A DNA stretch of 64,000 bases from PZPK01 sp965230795 (GTDB taxonomy: Bacteria > Pseudomonadota > Gammaproteobacteria > Pseudomonadales > Oleiphilaceae). The DNA is taken from the NCBI GenBank assembly GCA_965230795.1, contig OZ246020.1, positions 3,968,001 to 4,032,000 of the forward strand, written 5' to 3'. Both the position numbers and the translations under genes were made by a program. Positions 26,918 through 35,888 of the stretch are shown here, in pieces (position 1 is the first letter of the stretch; every line of letters begins with the position of its first letter). Below the pieces are notes generated by a model, which did not search any database, was not told the DNA's origin, and was given only the letters and a program-made list of their open reading frames with translations.

Positions 26918-26947
26918 AAAAAAAGCCGGCAAACGCCGGCTTTTTTA
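26918..26947. terminator. Bidirectional terminator between rpsT and proB
   Basis: Seven A, GCCGGC, AAAC, GCCGGC, six T: a perfect stem with A/T tracts on both sides. It can end rpsT on the plus strand and proB on the minus strand. Confidence 0.92.
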
Positions 26948-26981
26948 TTCTTATGCTCTCGGAAAGCCCTGATTAATAGCT

Positions 26982-28124
26982 TCAGACAAGCACCAGATTG
27001 TCGCGATGGATCAGTTCAGGCTCATGACAGAATCCAAGCAGCTCAACGATCTTGCTACTCGGCTGCCGCAAAATTTTCTTTGCATCATCAGCATCATAAT
27101 TGACGAGCCCCCTCGCAAATACTCGCCCCCGGGCGTCACAGCAGGCCACCATCTCACCTCGTCTGAAGTCACCGGACAGGGAAACCACCCCTACAGGGAG
27201 CAAACTTTTCCCACCTTTTTCCAGCACTGCCACAGCGCCATCATCGAGCACCAACGAACCTCGAGTCTGAAGATGGCCAGCCAACCATTGCTTACGAGCA
27301 AGCTGCCGACTCATGGTTGTCGTAAACAAGGTACCCAAATCCTCTCCCTTACGGAGTCGCAACAGCACATCAGGTATCCTGCCTCCCACTATCACGCTGT
27401 AGGCGCCGGACCGTGCTGCCAATCTCGCAGCCCTGACTTTGGTTTGCATGCCTCCCCGACCAAGATTACCGGAACCTCCGGCCATGTCATCCAGTCGCTC
27501 ATCCTCAGCGGCGATTTCGCTGATCAGCCGGGCATCTTTGTTGCGCCGAGGATCAGAATCAAACATTCCATCCTGGTCGGTCAAAATAATCAGCCCATCT
27601 GCTTCGACAAGGTTAGCAACCAGCGCTCCAAGCGTGTCGTTGTCACCAAAGCGAATTTCGTCAGTCACCACTGAGTCATTTTCATTGATTATGGGAACAG
27701 CCCCCAGCTCGACGATGGTACGAATGGTACTGCGGGCGTTCAGATAACGTTTCCGATCCGACAGATCTTCATGAGTAAGCAGAATTTGCGCCGTATGCAT
27801 GTCGTGTTGCTGAAAATAAGTCTCATAGGCCTGCACCAACCCCATCTGCCCCACCGCGGCCGCTGCCTGTAGCATATGCAAATGTTCCGGCCTCTCACTC
27901 ATCCCCAGGCGCGCCATACCTTCCGCTACGGACCCTGAAGACACCAGGATAATTTCCACACCATCCCGTCGCAGTGCCGCCATTTGCGCCACCCAGTTGG
28001 CAATGAGCTCGCGGGCCAGGCCCTTGCCATCGTCCGTAAGCAGGGCACTGCCAATCTTGACAACCCATCTTCCTGCCTGCGCCAAACTGCCTCTGGAGTG
28101 GCTCGATTCAAATTCCGTAGACAT
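26982..28124 (-). CDS. proB: Glutamate 5-kinase
   Basis: 380 residues. First step of proline synthesis: phosphorylates glutamate. The amino-acid kinase domain covers about 20-270 (VVKIGSALLT, ILVSSGSVAEGMARLG, INENDSVVTDEIRFGDND, GGMQTKVRAARLA). The C-terminal PUA domain (about 290-370) is typical of proteobacterial ProB. It follows obgE by 45 nt, as in Pseudomonas, in an apparent obgE-proB unit. Together with putA at 20 kb, both proline synthesis and breakdown are present nearby. Confidence 0.96.
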   Translation of the reverse strand: MSTEFESSHSRGSLAQAGRWVVKIGSALLTDDGKGLARELIANWVAQMAALRRDGVEIILVSSGSVAEGMARLGMSERPEHLHMLQAAAAVGQMGLVQAYETYFQQHDMHTAQILLTHEDLSDRKRYLNARSTIRTIVELGAVPIINENDSVVTDEIRFGDNDTLGALVANLVEADGLIILTDQDGMFDSDPRRNKDARLISEIAAEDERLDDMAGGSGNLGRGGMQTKVRAARLAARSGAYSVIVGGRIPDVLLRLRKGEDLGTLFTTTMSRQLARKQWLAGHLQTRGSLVLDDGAVAVLEKGGKSLLPVGVVSLSGDFRRGEMVACCDARGRVFARGLVNYDADDAKKILRQPSSKIVELLGFCHEPELIHRDNLVLV

Positions 28125-28169
28125 GCTTATGTTTTCGTACCGTATATCTGCCCTGGGGCTATAGTTTGA

Positions 28170-29369
28170 TTAGGGTGAATAGATGACTTCGACATCATCG
28201 TCGTCTTCGTCATCAAAATCATCCTCATCTGTTTGGTCCTTGTTGCGACGCGCACGCTGCTCAGCCTTGTAGGCTTCCAGCTTCGATCGCGCCTCCTGCT
28301 GCATCTGCGCTTTGATTGCCAGTTCCTTTTCCGCCAGGGACTCATCTTCAGACTCTGCCTCAGCCTGGGATTCCAACCAAACCATGATGTCCTGACACAA
28401 CAACTCCACCCCGGTCTTGTTCAAGGCTGAAATCCGGTACACTGGCCCTTTCCACTCAAGAGCCTCTAATAGCACCTCACAGCAGCTTTGCCGTTCTTCC
28501 TCCGGAAGCATGTCCAGCTTATTTAACACCAGCCATCGCTCCCTGCCTGCCAGGGTGGGACTGAATTTTTCCAGCTCTTCCGCTATCTCCCGGACTGCCT
28601 GTTCCGGCTCAAGGTCGTCAAATGGGGCCATATCAACCACATGCAGTAAAAGTCGGGTACGCACCAGGTGCTTGAGAAAGCGAATTCCCAACCCCGCCCC
28701 TTCGGCCGCACCTTTAATCAGGCCCGGAATATCCGCCACTACAAAACTACGATGCGACTGCACCCGAACCACACCTAGATTGGGAATCAGGGTGGTAAAA
28801 GGGTAATTGGCCACTTTTGGCTTGGCTGCAGAAACCGCTCTTATGAGTGTAGATTTTCCGGCATTAGGCATCCCCAGCAAACCTACATCCGCAAGCACTT
28901 TCAGTTCGAGCCTGAGATTTCTACTCTCGCCTTCAGAGCCCGGCGTGGTTTGCCTGGGAGCTCGATTGGTACTGGATTTGAAGCGCGTATTGCCAAGGCC
29001 GTGAAAGCCACCTTGCGCAACCACCAGCTCCTGCCCGGCATGAGTCAGATCGCCCAACACCTCTTCCGTATCCACGTCAACAACTGTTGTACCAACAGGC
29101 ACCTTGAGGCGTAGATCATCACCTTTGGCTCCGGTACAGTTTCGCCCCCGTCCGGACTCTCCGGATTTTGCCCGGTAATTGCGCTGGTAACGGAAATCAA
29201 TCAGGGTATTGATCGCTTCATCCGCCTCAAGAATTACCGAACCGCCATCACCGCCGTCGCCACCGTCAGGGCCGCCTTTCGGAATGTACTTCTCCCGGCG
29301 AAAACTCAGACAGCCGTTTCCGCCTTTCCCTGCCGCCACCGAAATCGTGGCTTCATCGACAAATTTCAT
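28170..29369 (-). CDS. obgE: Obg-family GTPase (ribosome assembly, stress control)
   Basis: 399 residues. The glycine-rich Obg fold is at residues 1-158 (GKGGNGCLSFRREKYIPKGGPDGGDGGDGG is split here over residues 15-44). The GTPase domain starts with G1 GMPNAGKST near residue 166, then TTLIPNLG, DIPGLIKGA and NKLD. The last 30 residues are extremely acidic, as in gammaproteobacterial ObgE. Essential GTPase bound to the large ribosomal subunit. A terminator at 29514-29541 lies between it and rpmA, so it needs its own promoter in 29370-29513. Confidence 0.96.
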   Translation of the reverse strand: MKFVDEATISVAAGKGGNGCLSFRREKYIPKGGPDGGDGGDGGSVILEADEAINTLIDFRYQRNYRAKSGESGRGRNCTGAKGDDLRLKVPVGTTVVDVDTEEVLGDLTHAGQELVVAQGGFHGLGNTRFKSSTNRAPRQTTPGSEGESRNLRLELKVLADVGLLGMPNAGKSTLIRAVSAAKPKVANYPFTTLIPNLGVVRVQSHRSFVVADIPGLIKGAAEGAGLGIRFLKHLVRTRLLLHVVDMAPFDDLEPEQAVREIAEELEKFSPTLAGRERWLVLNKLDMLPEEERQSCCEVLLEALEWKGPVYRISALNKTGVELLCQDIMVWLESQAEAESEDESLAEKELAIKAQMQQEARSKLEAYKAEQRARRNKDQTDEDDFDDEDDDDVEVIYSP

Positions 29370-29513
29370 AAACTCATCCCGAAAAATGCTCTAACGCGTT
29401 CTTCTTCCCAACACCGCTCTGCTGGCATTCATGGCAATAATAGCTGATGAACGCCGATCAACTCGACCATCACAGGAGGGAATGAATGTCGCGTCACTCA
29501 GACACCGACAAAA

Positions 29514-29541
29514 AAAAAGCTCCGCTGATGCGGAGCTTTTT
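29514..29541 (-). terminator. Terminator after rpmA
   Basis: On the minus strand: AAAAAGCTCCGC, ATCA, GCGGAGCTTTTTTT. Perfect 7 bp GC-rich stem extended by A/T pairs and a long T-run. It ends the rplU-rpmA unit. Confidence 0.9.
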
Positions 29542-29561
29542 GTGTTCATTGGGTAAAGCGC

Positions 29562-29822
29562 TTACTCCGCAGCTTCAACCGTTACGAACTTACGATTGTT
29601 TGGACCTTTGGTCTCGAACTTGACGACACCATCAGCTGTCGCAAACAAGGTGTGGTCCTTACCACAACCAACGTTGTCACCAGCGTGGAATCGAGTGCCA
29701 CGCTGACGAACAATGATGTTGCCTGCTACTACAGCCTGACCACCAAATCGTTTGACACCAAGTCGTTTCGACTCCGAATCACGACCGTTGCGGGTACTAC
29801 CACCTGCTTTCTTGTGAGCCAT
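29562..29822 (-). CDS. rpmA: 50S ribosomal protein L27
   Basis: 86 residues with the canonical MAHKKAGGSTRNGRDSESKR start, which reaches the peptidyl-transferase centre, and the GVKRFGGQ and GNIIVRQRGTRFH blocks. No extra N-terminal cleavage sequence is present. It lies 49 nt after rplU, and a strong terminator follows. Confidence 0.98.
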   Translation of the reverse strand: MAHKKAGGSTRNGRDSESKRLGVKRFGGQAVVAGNIIVRQRGTRFHAGDNVGCGKDHTLFATADGVVKFETKGPNNRKFVTVEAAE

Positions 29823-29871
29823 TAGATTACTCCTCTATTCGACTGACGTTTAGCTAGCGCCAAACGGCGTC

Positions 29872-30183
29872 TTAAGCTTTGATTCCGGTAATTTTCACCT
29901 CAGTGTACCACTGACGGTGACCCATTTGTTTCATGTGGTGCTTGCGACGCTTGAACTTAAGGATTTTAACCTTGTCATGCCGGCCGTGAGACACCACTTC
30001 TGCTGTCACTTTTGCGCCTTTTACTTCAGGCTCACCAATTTTGACATCATCGCCATTTGCAACCAGCAGTACACGATCAAAATCGATCGATGCACCCGTT
30101 TCTACTTCAATTTTTTCAAGCTTCAGCACTTCACCTTCCGTTACCCGGTGCTGCTTGCCGCCGCTAACAATCACTGCGTACAT
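29872..30183 (-). CDS. rplU: 50S ribosomal protein L21
   Basis: 103 residues. MYAVIVSGGKQHRV is the standard start, the C-terminal KFKRRKHHMKQMGHRQ basic loop binds 23S rRNA, and the end ITGIKA is typical. The ATG at 30183 has GGAGA 8 nt upstream; the frame is open to 30204 but the family start is clear. Divergent from ispB across about 340 nt. Confidence 0.98.
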   Translation of the reverse strand: MYAVIVSGGKQHRVTEGEVLKLEKIEVETGASIDFDRVLLVANGDDVKIGEPEVKGAKVTAEVVSHGRHDKVKILKFKRRKHHMKQMGHRQWYTEVKITGIKA

Positions 30184-30519
30184 GTATGTTTCTCCAAAGA
30201 GCAATAATAAAGCCTCGCAGCAAATGCATCAGTGATGGACTATCAGCATCCGACTGACACACCTTGTCGATTACTTAGGCAGCAGAACATATACCTGCCC
30301 GCTGCGTCTGTTTCTAAAGGAAGCACTCTGGCAACCCTATTACAGAGAAGCGCAATGGCTACGAGGGCGCGTGATTTTATGTGATCAAGCCTTATGATGC
30401 AAGCCGTATTCGGCTATTCCCCTGTCTTCTTGACAGATTCCGGTCGTAACCCTAGCATTGCCGACCGGACCCCGCTGTAGCGACCCACTTAAACGCCAGA
30501 TTCAAGCAAGTATTCAGTG
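30184..30519. other. 336 nt divergent intergenic region rplU / ispB
   Basis: Contains the ispB promoter (30430-30458). I could not pick a confident minus-strand promoter for rplU, and I see no gene or RNA structure I would defend. Confidence 0.5.
30430..30458 (+). promoter_or_regulatory. Sigma-70 type promoter for ispB
   Basis: TTGACA (30430-30435), 17 nt spacer, TAGCAT (30453-30458). The -35 is perfect and the -10 matches four of six. It lies about 60 nt before the ispB start codon. Confidence 0.55.
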
Positions 30520-31488
30520 ATGCAAACTCAAGAGATTTATCAGGTCGTCGAGCAGGATTTTCAGTCCGTCAATCAACTTATTCTTGAACAACTCAACTCC
30601 CGCGTTCCGCTGGTTGAAAAGATCGCCCACTATATTGTGGAAAGCGGCGGCAAGCGCATGCGACCTTTATTGGTTTTGCTGACCAGCAACGCACTGGGTA
30701 ATCCCGGTGAAAATGCAGTCCGACTGGCAACCATCATCGAGTTTCTCCATACCGCCACCCTGCTTCATGACGACGTCGTCGACACCTCGGACCTTCGGCG
30801 CGGTAAGGCAACAGCCAATGCCCGTTGGGGAAATGCCCCGAGTGTACTGGTCGGCGACTTTCTGTATTCACGCGCCTTCCAGATGATGGTCGATATGCAG
30901 AACATGAGTGTTATGGAAATCCTTGCGAATGCCACCAACGTTATTGCTGAAGGCGAAGTATTCCAGCTGATGAACTGTAAAAATCCGGATGTCAGCGAGG
31001 CCGACTATTTTGAAGTCATCAAGAACAAAACCGCGATGCTCTTCGAAGCCGCAAGCCACTCGGCGGCAAAACTGGCAAAGGCAGATTTCTCTACCGTTTC
31101 AGCAATGAAGGATTTCGGTCTGCATCTGGGTATGGCTTTCCAGCTGGTAGACGATATTTTGGACTACACTGGCGATGCGGAAACAATGGGAAAGAACGTT
31201 GGCGACGACCTGGCCGAAGGCAAACCGACTTTACCGCTCATCTATACCATGCAAAACGGAAAATCAGCGGATGTGGAATTGGTGCGCAAAGCCATTCGCC
31301 ATGGCAACACCGATGCTATTGACGAAATTGCTGCTGCTGTGACTCGATCCGGCGCCCTCGACTATACCCGCGAAAAAGCCAGAAGCCATCATCAAGCCGC
31401 TTGCGAATGCCTTTCAGAACTGGAGGCATCCATCTACAAAGAAGCCTTAACCGCCCTCGCAGATGCTTCCATTAACCGGGATAAATAA
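30520..31488 (+). CDS. ispB: Octaprenyl diphosphate synthase (polyprenyl synthetase)
   Basis: 322 residues. Makes the long prenyl chain of ubiquinone from IPP. The two aspartate-rich motifs are LLHDDVVDTSDLRRG (about residues 80-95) and QLVDDILDYTG (about 208-218). The start is the ATG at 30520; a GTG at 30517 precedes it in frame. The position divergent from rplU-rpmA is the usual one. Exact chain length cannot be read with certainty, so octaprenyl is by family. Confidence 0.94.
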   Translation: MQTQEIYQVVEQDFQSVNQLILEQLNSRVPLVEKIAHYIVESGGKRMRPLLVLLTSNALGNPGENAVRLATIIEFLHTATLLHDDVVDTSDLRRGKATANARWGNAPSVLVGDFLYSRAFQMMVDMQNMSVMEILANATNVIAEGEVFQLMNCKNPDVSEADYFEVIKNKTAMLFEAASHSAAKLAKADFSTVSAMKDFGLHLGMAFQLVDDILDYTGDAETMGKNVGDDLAEGKPTLPLIYTMQNGKSADVELVRKAIRHGNTDAIDEIAAAVTRSGALDYTREKARSHHQAACECLSELEASIYKEALTALADASINRDK

Positions 31489-31516
31489 GGCCAGCCGACT
31501 CGAATATAGGTTGGCC
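31489..31516 (+). other. Hairpin directly after the ispB stop
   Basis: GGCCAGCC and GGTTGGCC pair over 8 bp (one G-T wobble) around a 12 nt loop. There is no T-run after it, so it is at best a weak or Rho-assisted end of the ispB message. Confidence 0.35.
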
Positions 31517-31616
31517 TCTCACCAGACAATGTGCATATACTTCGCATCGAACAAAAATCCGTATATGCTGTCAGGAATTTGAGCGATATTCCGGTACCGA
31601 GACGTAGAGTTACCCC

Positions 31617-33149
31617 ATGCAGCAGCTGAGTGAACTAGATTCATCTTTTTTGTATTTGGAAAGTGAACACGCACCTCTGCACGTGGGCGGCGTATTTGTA
31701 TTCAGGAAGTCAGGACGACGCTCACGCTTTAATTTCAACAGGTTCCGGGACATCCTCGCCAGCAAGCTTCCCAACGAAGCTTTTTTCAGGGAACGCCTGG
31801 TCGAACACTCTCTGAATAGTGACCTGCCTCTGTGGGCAAAAGACCCGGATTTTGAACTCGACAATCATGTTCACTATGTGACCCTGACCGACTTGCCATC
31901 TCCCTGCTCACTCATGGAACTGGCCGCTGAGATTTTTAGCGCCCCCCTTGATCGCAACAAGCCTCTTTGGAGCGCAACCTACATTGATGGACTGGAACAG
32001 GAGGCGGGTTATAGCAAGCAACACTTTGCTTTAGTCCTCAAAGTTCATCTAACCGCCATTGACGGTGCGACCGGAGAAGACATTATTAGTCAGCTCCTAC
32101 ATGTCACCCCGGAGATCAGCCACCTGGATCCCCCCGCTGAATGGAATGCAGACCCGCTTCCGGAAGGCGGAGGCTTTTTGAGTGCCGCATACAGTAGCGC
32201 ACTGACACTACCCAAGCGACTCACACATCTCGCGAAAGACACAGCATCCTCAGCGTTTTATAGCGTGCTTTATGAAAGACTGAGTAAACTAAAACTACCC
32301 TCGGCTCTGCTAAAAGTAGCCAACACGCCTATTAATCAAGCGATTAGTGGCAAGCGTGTCATTGATAATATTGAAATCCCGCTTGCAGATATCCGCTCCA
32401 TCCGCCAAAGCCTGCCAAATGTCACCACCAACGACATTCTGATGGGCATTTGTGCAGAAGCTTTGGCAAACTACCTCAAAGATAACGGTAACGAGCCGAA
32501 CCTGCCCCTGATAGCCTTGGCTCCGATATCAGTACGCTCAACCAGTCTGGAAATCAAAACCGGCAACCAGATTACAGCAAGTTTGTTTTCGCTGGCGACA
32601 ACCGAGCCAGATCCAATTCAGCGTATTCACATGATTCATCGCGATGCACGCTCTGCAAATCATTACGACGAAGCAATATCAGCCTCTCGATTGACAGAGC
32701 TGGTGCCATCCTGTGTCGCGGCTATTTCAGCCCGGGTGTATTCTGAATTTCTGCTGGCACAAAAGCACAAGCCCATGTTCAATCTTCCGATCACTAACAT
32801 CCCCGGCCCCCAATTCCCCCTATATTTTGAAGATAACGAGTTAGAGCAGTACATATGCGCAAGCCCTCTGTTTGACGGCATTGGATTGGCGATGATGATC
32901 GTCAGTTACAATGGCGTATACAGTATCACCACAACCTACTGCCCTGATCTTGAGCAACAACACAAACCCTTCACTCAATACCTACAGGAAGCGCTGGAGA
33001 CGATACTTGAAGCCAAAGATGGTTTCGATGCAGAGGAAGAAAAGACGCGCGAAAGCGGTGAGCGCGGCATTATTGAGGACGTTGTCGGACTGGTGAATAA
33101 CCTTTTCTCCTTTTCAGGCAAGTCCCCCGAAAAAGAGAACCAAAACTGA
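31617..33149 (+). CDS. WS/DGAT-family acyltransferase with altered HHxxxDG motif
   Basis: 510 residues. Wax ester synthase/diacylglycerol acyltransferase family: these enzymes join an acyl group from acyl-CoA to a fatty alcohol or diacylglycerol to make storage lipid. N-terminal LSELDSSFLYLES, the NKPLW motif, VTTNDILMGI (the ND motif) and a NIPGPQFPLYF block place it firmly in the family. The active-site motif HHxxxDG reads His144-Leu-Thr-Ala-Ile-Asp149-Gly: the second His, considered the catalytic base in studied members, is Leu. The C-terminus carries an unusual acidic/charged tail of about 50 residues. It may be inactive, regulatory or of changed specificity. Single gene, 128 nt after ispB. 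Confidence 0.87.
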   Translation: MQQLSELDSSFLYLESEHAPLHVGGVFVFRKSGRRSRFNFNRFRDILASKLPNEAFFRERLVEHSLNSDLPLWAKDPDFELDNHVHYVTLTDLPSPCSLMELAAEIFSAPLDRNKPLWSATYIDGLEQEAGYSKQHFALVLKVHLTAIDGATGEDIISQLLHVTPEISHLDPPAEWNADPLPEGGGFLSAAYSSALTLPKRLTHLAKDTASSAFYSVLYERLSKLKLPSALLKVANTPINQAISGKRVIDNIEIPLADIRSIRQSLPNVTTNDILMGICAEALANYLKDNGNEPNLPLIALAPISVRSTSLEIKTGNQITASLFSLATTEPDPIQRIHMIHRDARSANHYDEAISASRLTELVPSCVAAISARVYSEFLLAQKHKPMFNLPITNIPGPQFPLYFEDNELEQYICASPLFDGIGLAMMIVSYNGVYSITTTYCPDLEQQHKPFTQYLQEALETILEAKDGFDAEEEKTRESGERGIIEDVVGLVNNLFSFSGKSPEKENQN

Positions 33150-33185
33150 TCCCCGATACAAGCCAGGTCTCAGCCTGGCTGGGGA
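33150..33185. other. Hairpin between convergent acyltransferase and lipoprotein genes
   Basis: AGCCAGG and CCTGGCT form a perfect 7 bp stem (33161-33180), and flanking TCCCC/GGGGA can extend it. No T-run on either side. A possible transcript end for the convergent pair, weakly supported. Confidence 0.4.
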
Positions 33186-33219
33186 CGCATCGCCCCCTCT
33201 TCGGTGATTTCTTTCAGGC

Positions 33220-33930
33220 TTATTGAAAAGCCCACTTCAAGAATTCCTTTTTTTCCGCCGTCGTAGCGGAATCCCAAAGTACTTTTAAAGCATCTATGGT
33301 CGGCAAGGATGGCTGAGGACTGGCCGGCACGGTGTCTGAGGCGACCGGCGTTGCTGCTATTGAAGGTGTGGCTGCCGGGACGGCGGCCGCACTGCTGGCT
33401 GCGACCGGCACACTTTGTACCGACGCTCCCTGAGCCGCCACCGGTTGTACCACGGGTTTTTGATAAGCTTGCGACATGGCAAGGCCTTTTCCGGTTTGAT
33501 TCACGACTTCTGCCCGAAAATTTTCTGCCAATGCCTGAGCCTCGCGCACATTCTCCGCCTCATCATATTTGAAAGCCAAACGATCACCGGCCTGAGCCGT
33601 TAGACTCACCTGAAGTTTTTCAGAGCTTACTTCAGTCGCTCGTGGAGTATCCTCTCCCCTGGAAGCTTGCGCCCAGGTGCTGCGATACTGAAATACAACC
33701 GTATTGGGACCGGGTTTAAGCGCATAATCAACTTCAATATTGGTTAGCAAATATTTAGTGACCGGCTTGCCGTTGACCGAGATGACGGTGATATTCTCAC
33801 CAGCTTTCAACACCGCGTGCTGGTTTTCAGCCAGGCGCTCACCTTCATAGGTCTTAACCGGCTTGCTGCCGGAACAGGCCGACAGAAAAACAATACCCAG
33901 TAAAACGGTCAATACTCTCAAAACCTGCAT
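33220..33930 (-). CDS. DUF2057-like outer membrane or periplasmic lipoprotein
   Basis: 236 residues. A lipoprotein signal peptide ends in FLSACSG, with the lipidated Cys at about residue 19. The N-terminal part (ITVISVNGKPVTKYLLT, EVDYALKPGPNTVVFQYRS) matches the DUF2057 (YccT-type) pattern of a beta-sandwich domain. From about residue 160 to 210 it is an Ala/Pro/Val/Ser-rich linker, and the last 25 residues are helical. No defined role. It is convergent with the acyltransferase gene and divergent from the small DUF6316 gene. Confidence 0.72.
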   Translation of the reverse strand: MQVLRVLTVLLGIVFLSACSGSKPVKTYEGERLAENQHAVLKAGENITVISVNGKPVTKYLLTNIEVDYALKPGPNTVVFQYRSTWAQASRGEDTPRATEVSSEKLQVSLTAQAGDRLAFKYDEAENVREAQALAENFRAEVVNQTGKGLAMSQAYQKPVVQPVAAQGASVQSVPVAASSAAAVPAATPSIAATPVASDTVPASPQPSLPTIDALKVLWDSATTAEKKEFLKWAFQ

Positions 33931-34223
33931 AACGTGTTCCTTGATACCCTTGTCAATGTGTCATGGTTCTTTTGCGTTGTATCCGGCGTATCCAAGCTAT
34001 CCTTCCCAAGTATTTTCGGAACTGAAGTCTAACCCCGTTACCAACAAGCCCGACATTCTGACACAGTCGGGCCATCGGACAAAAGTCCAGGGACATGAAG
34101 CTGTTACACGAATTGCTGAAGGAAAGGGGATAACATTGAAAAATTGAATTTTTGATATACAGTTTCTTGTGAAATGTGAAAAAATGTTGCATTACAATAA
34201 GAAAAAGCGGAGGCAAAGGCGTT

Positions 34224-34421
34224 ATGGTCAGTATAGAGCAGCGCAAAGGCGAACAGGGTGACATACCATTCCGAAGTGATCGCTTCTTTTGTGTCGGCAA
34301 CAAATGGTACTTCTCAACCCGAGAGGGCTTTGATAGCGGCCCGTATGCCAATAAAGAACGCGCGGAAATGAGCTTGAATCGATTCTTGCAGGTCGTCAGC
34401 AAACTGCCCCAGCTTCACTAG
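34224..34421 (+). CDS. Small DUF6316-like protein
   Basis: 65 residues. The core RSDRFFCVGNKWYFSTREG followed by GPYANKERAEMSL matches the short DUF6316 family found in Pseudomonadales; the function is unknown. I place the start at the ATG at 34224 because AAAGG lies 5 nt upstream; the frame extends to 34176 but adds a Cys-rich leader without a ribosome site. A TACAAT box at 34194-34199 could be its -10. It is convergent with pgpA. Confidence 0.72.
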   Translation: MVSIEQRKGEQGDIPFRSDRFFCVGNKWYFSTREGFDSGPYANKERAEMSLNRFLQVVSKLPQLH

Positions 34422-34458
34422 AGTGCTTTAGCGCTCCTATACGAGCACAGCTACGCAC

Positions 34459-34938
34459 TCATTGCCCCAAAAACCATGCAACAGCCTGAACACAGGCCAA
34501 TGCATATAGCCCCGCTACCACATCATCCAGCATTATTCCCAATCCTCCCTGAACACGTTGATCAAGCCATCGAATGGGCTGCGGTTTCCATATATCAAAC
34601 AGGCGAAACAAAACGAAGCCCAATACCAGCCACACCCAGCCGGATGGAACGGCAATAAGCGCAATCCACAAGCCAACGAATTCGTCCCAGACAATACCGC
34701 CGTGATCGTGCACTCCCAATGCCCGGGAACAGCGCTCACACAACCATACCCCCAGAACAAAGGAAATCACGACCACCAGCAGATAGCCCGGCAAGGCCAG
34801 TTCAGGCAGCAAAAGAAAAACCAACAGACCCGCTAGGGTACCAAAGGTGCCCGGTGCCTTGGGGGCAAGCCCTGAACCGAAGCCAAGTGCCAGACAATGC
34901 CCCGGATCACGCAAAAAACGCTTCGGTATCTTAGTCAA
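34459..34938 (-). CDS. pgpA: Phosphatidylglycerophosphatase A
   Basis: 159 residues, inner-membrane enzyme that dephosphorylates phosphatidylglycerol phosphate. The family blocks GFGSGLAPKAPGTFGTLAG, IVWDEFVGLW, RLFDIWKPQPIRWLD and GIMLDDVVAGLYA are all present, with the Asp/Glu residues that bind Mg. The start is a TTG at 34938 that overlaps the thiL stop by 8 nt (TTGACTAA); GGAGGG lies about 11 nt upstream. No in-frame ATG fits. Last gene of the rib-nusB-thiL operon. Confidence 0.95.
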   Translation of the reverse strand: MTKIPKRFLRDPGHCLALGFGSGLAPKAPGTFGTLAGLLVFLLLPELALPGYLLVVVISFVLGVWLCERCSRALGVHDHGGIVWDEFVGLWIALIAVPSGWVWLVLGFVLFRLFDIWKPQPIRWLDQRVQGGLGIMLDDVVAGLYALACVQAVAWFLGQ

Positions 34939-35869
34939 AATGCAAATACCCTCCCTTCATTCCACTTCGCTCCTTGCCGTCAACACTCACTCCCGCCCCT
35001 GTCACAACCCTCCCAATACGAGTTAAGGGCAGATCTAAGCCGAGCCCCTCAAGCTCATTCCAGCTGGCATCATCCACCGTAAACAAGAGCTCATAGTCAT
35101 CCCCGCCGGTTAGTGCATAGGCCAGCGCTTTCTCGGGAAAAAACCGCTTAAGGCTTTCGGACAAAGGCAGACAATTTTGATCCAGCTCGATTTTACAATC
35201 TGACGCGGCTGCAATATGTCCCGCATCTGCTACCAGGCCATCGGAAACATCTATGCAGGCCGATGCCAGACCTCTTATCTTTTGCCCAAGACTGAGGCGG
35301 GGTTGCGGCTGATCAAACCGCATTTGGAGTTCTGGTGCCACGATACCCGAATCAGGATTCAGAATGATATCAAGACCTGCTGCGGCATCACCCAAGGTCC
35401 CGCTGACCACCACATTGTCACCGATGCAAGCTCCCTTGCGACGCATCGCCGTTCCTGCTGGAAGATAGCCATGCACCGATACCGTCACGCTCAACGCGCC
35501 CCTAGTGGTATCACCGCCAACAAGCTGAACGTTTTGTCCGTGTGCACATGCCTGCAAGCCCTTGGCAAATTCACTCAGCCAGCAGGGATCGGAGTCCGGC
35601 AAGGTCAATGCCAGGGTGAAAAACGCAGGGGAAGCCCCCATGGCCGCCAAATCACTCAGAGCACAGCCCAGAGCCCTGAATGCCACGTGCCTCGCAGGAT
35701 ACGCTTTCGGGAAATGAACGCCTTCGACGACTGTATCCACTGATACGCACATTTGCATAGCCGCCGGCACCGTGACCACAGCACAATCATCACCAATCCC
35801 AAGCTCAATCCCGTGGGTTCCATCCCCAATACCTTGGAAAAACTGGTGTATGAGATCGAACTCGGTCAC
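34931..35869 (-). CDS. thiL: Thiamine-monophosphate kinase
   Basis: 312 residues. Phosphorylates thiamine monophosphate to thiamine diphosphate. Signatures: GIGDDCAVV near residue 25, SVDTVVEGVHF, GCALSDLAAMGA, LVGGDTTRG, CIDVSDGLVADAGHI and the ALTGGDDYELLFTV block near residue 250. It follows nusB by 19 nt and overlaps pgpA, in the common nusB-thiL-pgpA order. Confidence 0.97.
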   Translation of the reverse strand: MTEFDLIHQFFQGIGDGTHGIELGIGDDCAVVTVPAAMQMCVSVDTVVEGVHFPKAYPARHVAFRALGCALSDLAAMGASPAFFTLALTLPDSDPCWLSEFAKGLQACAHGQNVQLVGGDTTRGALSVTVSVHGYLPAGTAMRRKGACIGDNVVVSGTLGDAAAGLDIILNPDSGIVAPELQMRFDQPQPRLSLGQKIRGLASACIDVSDGLVADAGHIAAASDCKIELDQNCLPLSESLKRFFPEKALAYALTGGDDYELLFTVDDASWNELEGLGLDLPLTRIGRVVTGAGVSVDGKERSGMKGGYLHFD

Positions 35870-35888
35870 GGTTTCTGTTGAGGGAGTG

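Noticed and set aside
34048..34072. 7 bp stem GCCCGAC/GTCGGGC as a terminator
   Set aside because: No T-run on either strand and a long 11 nt loop; kept only as a remark under the DUF6316 gene.
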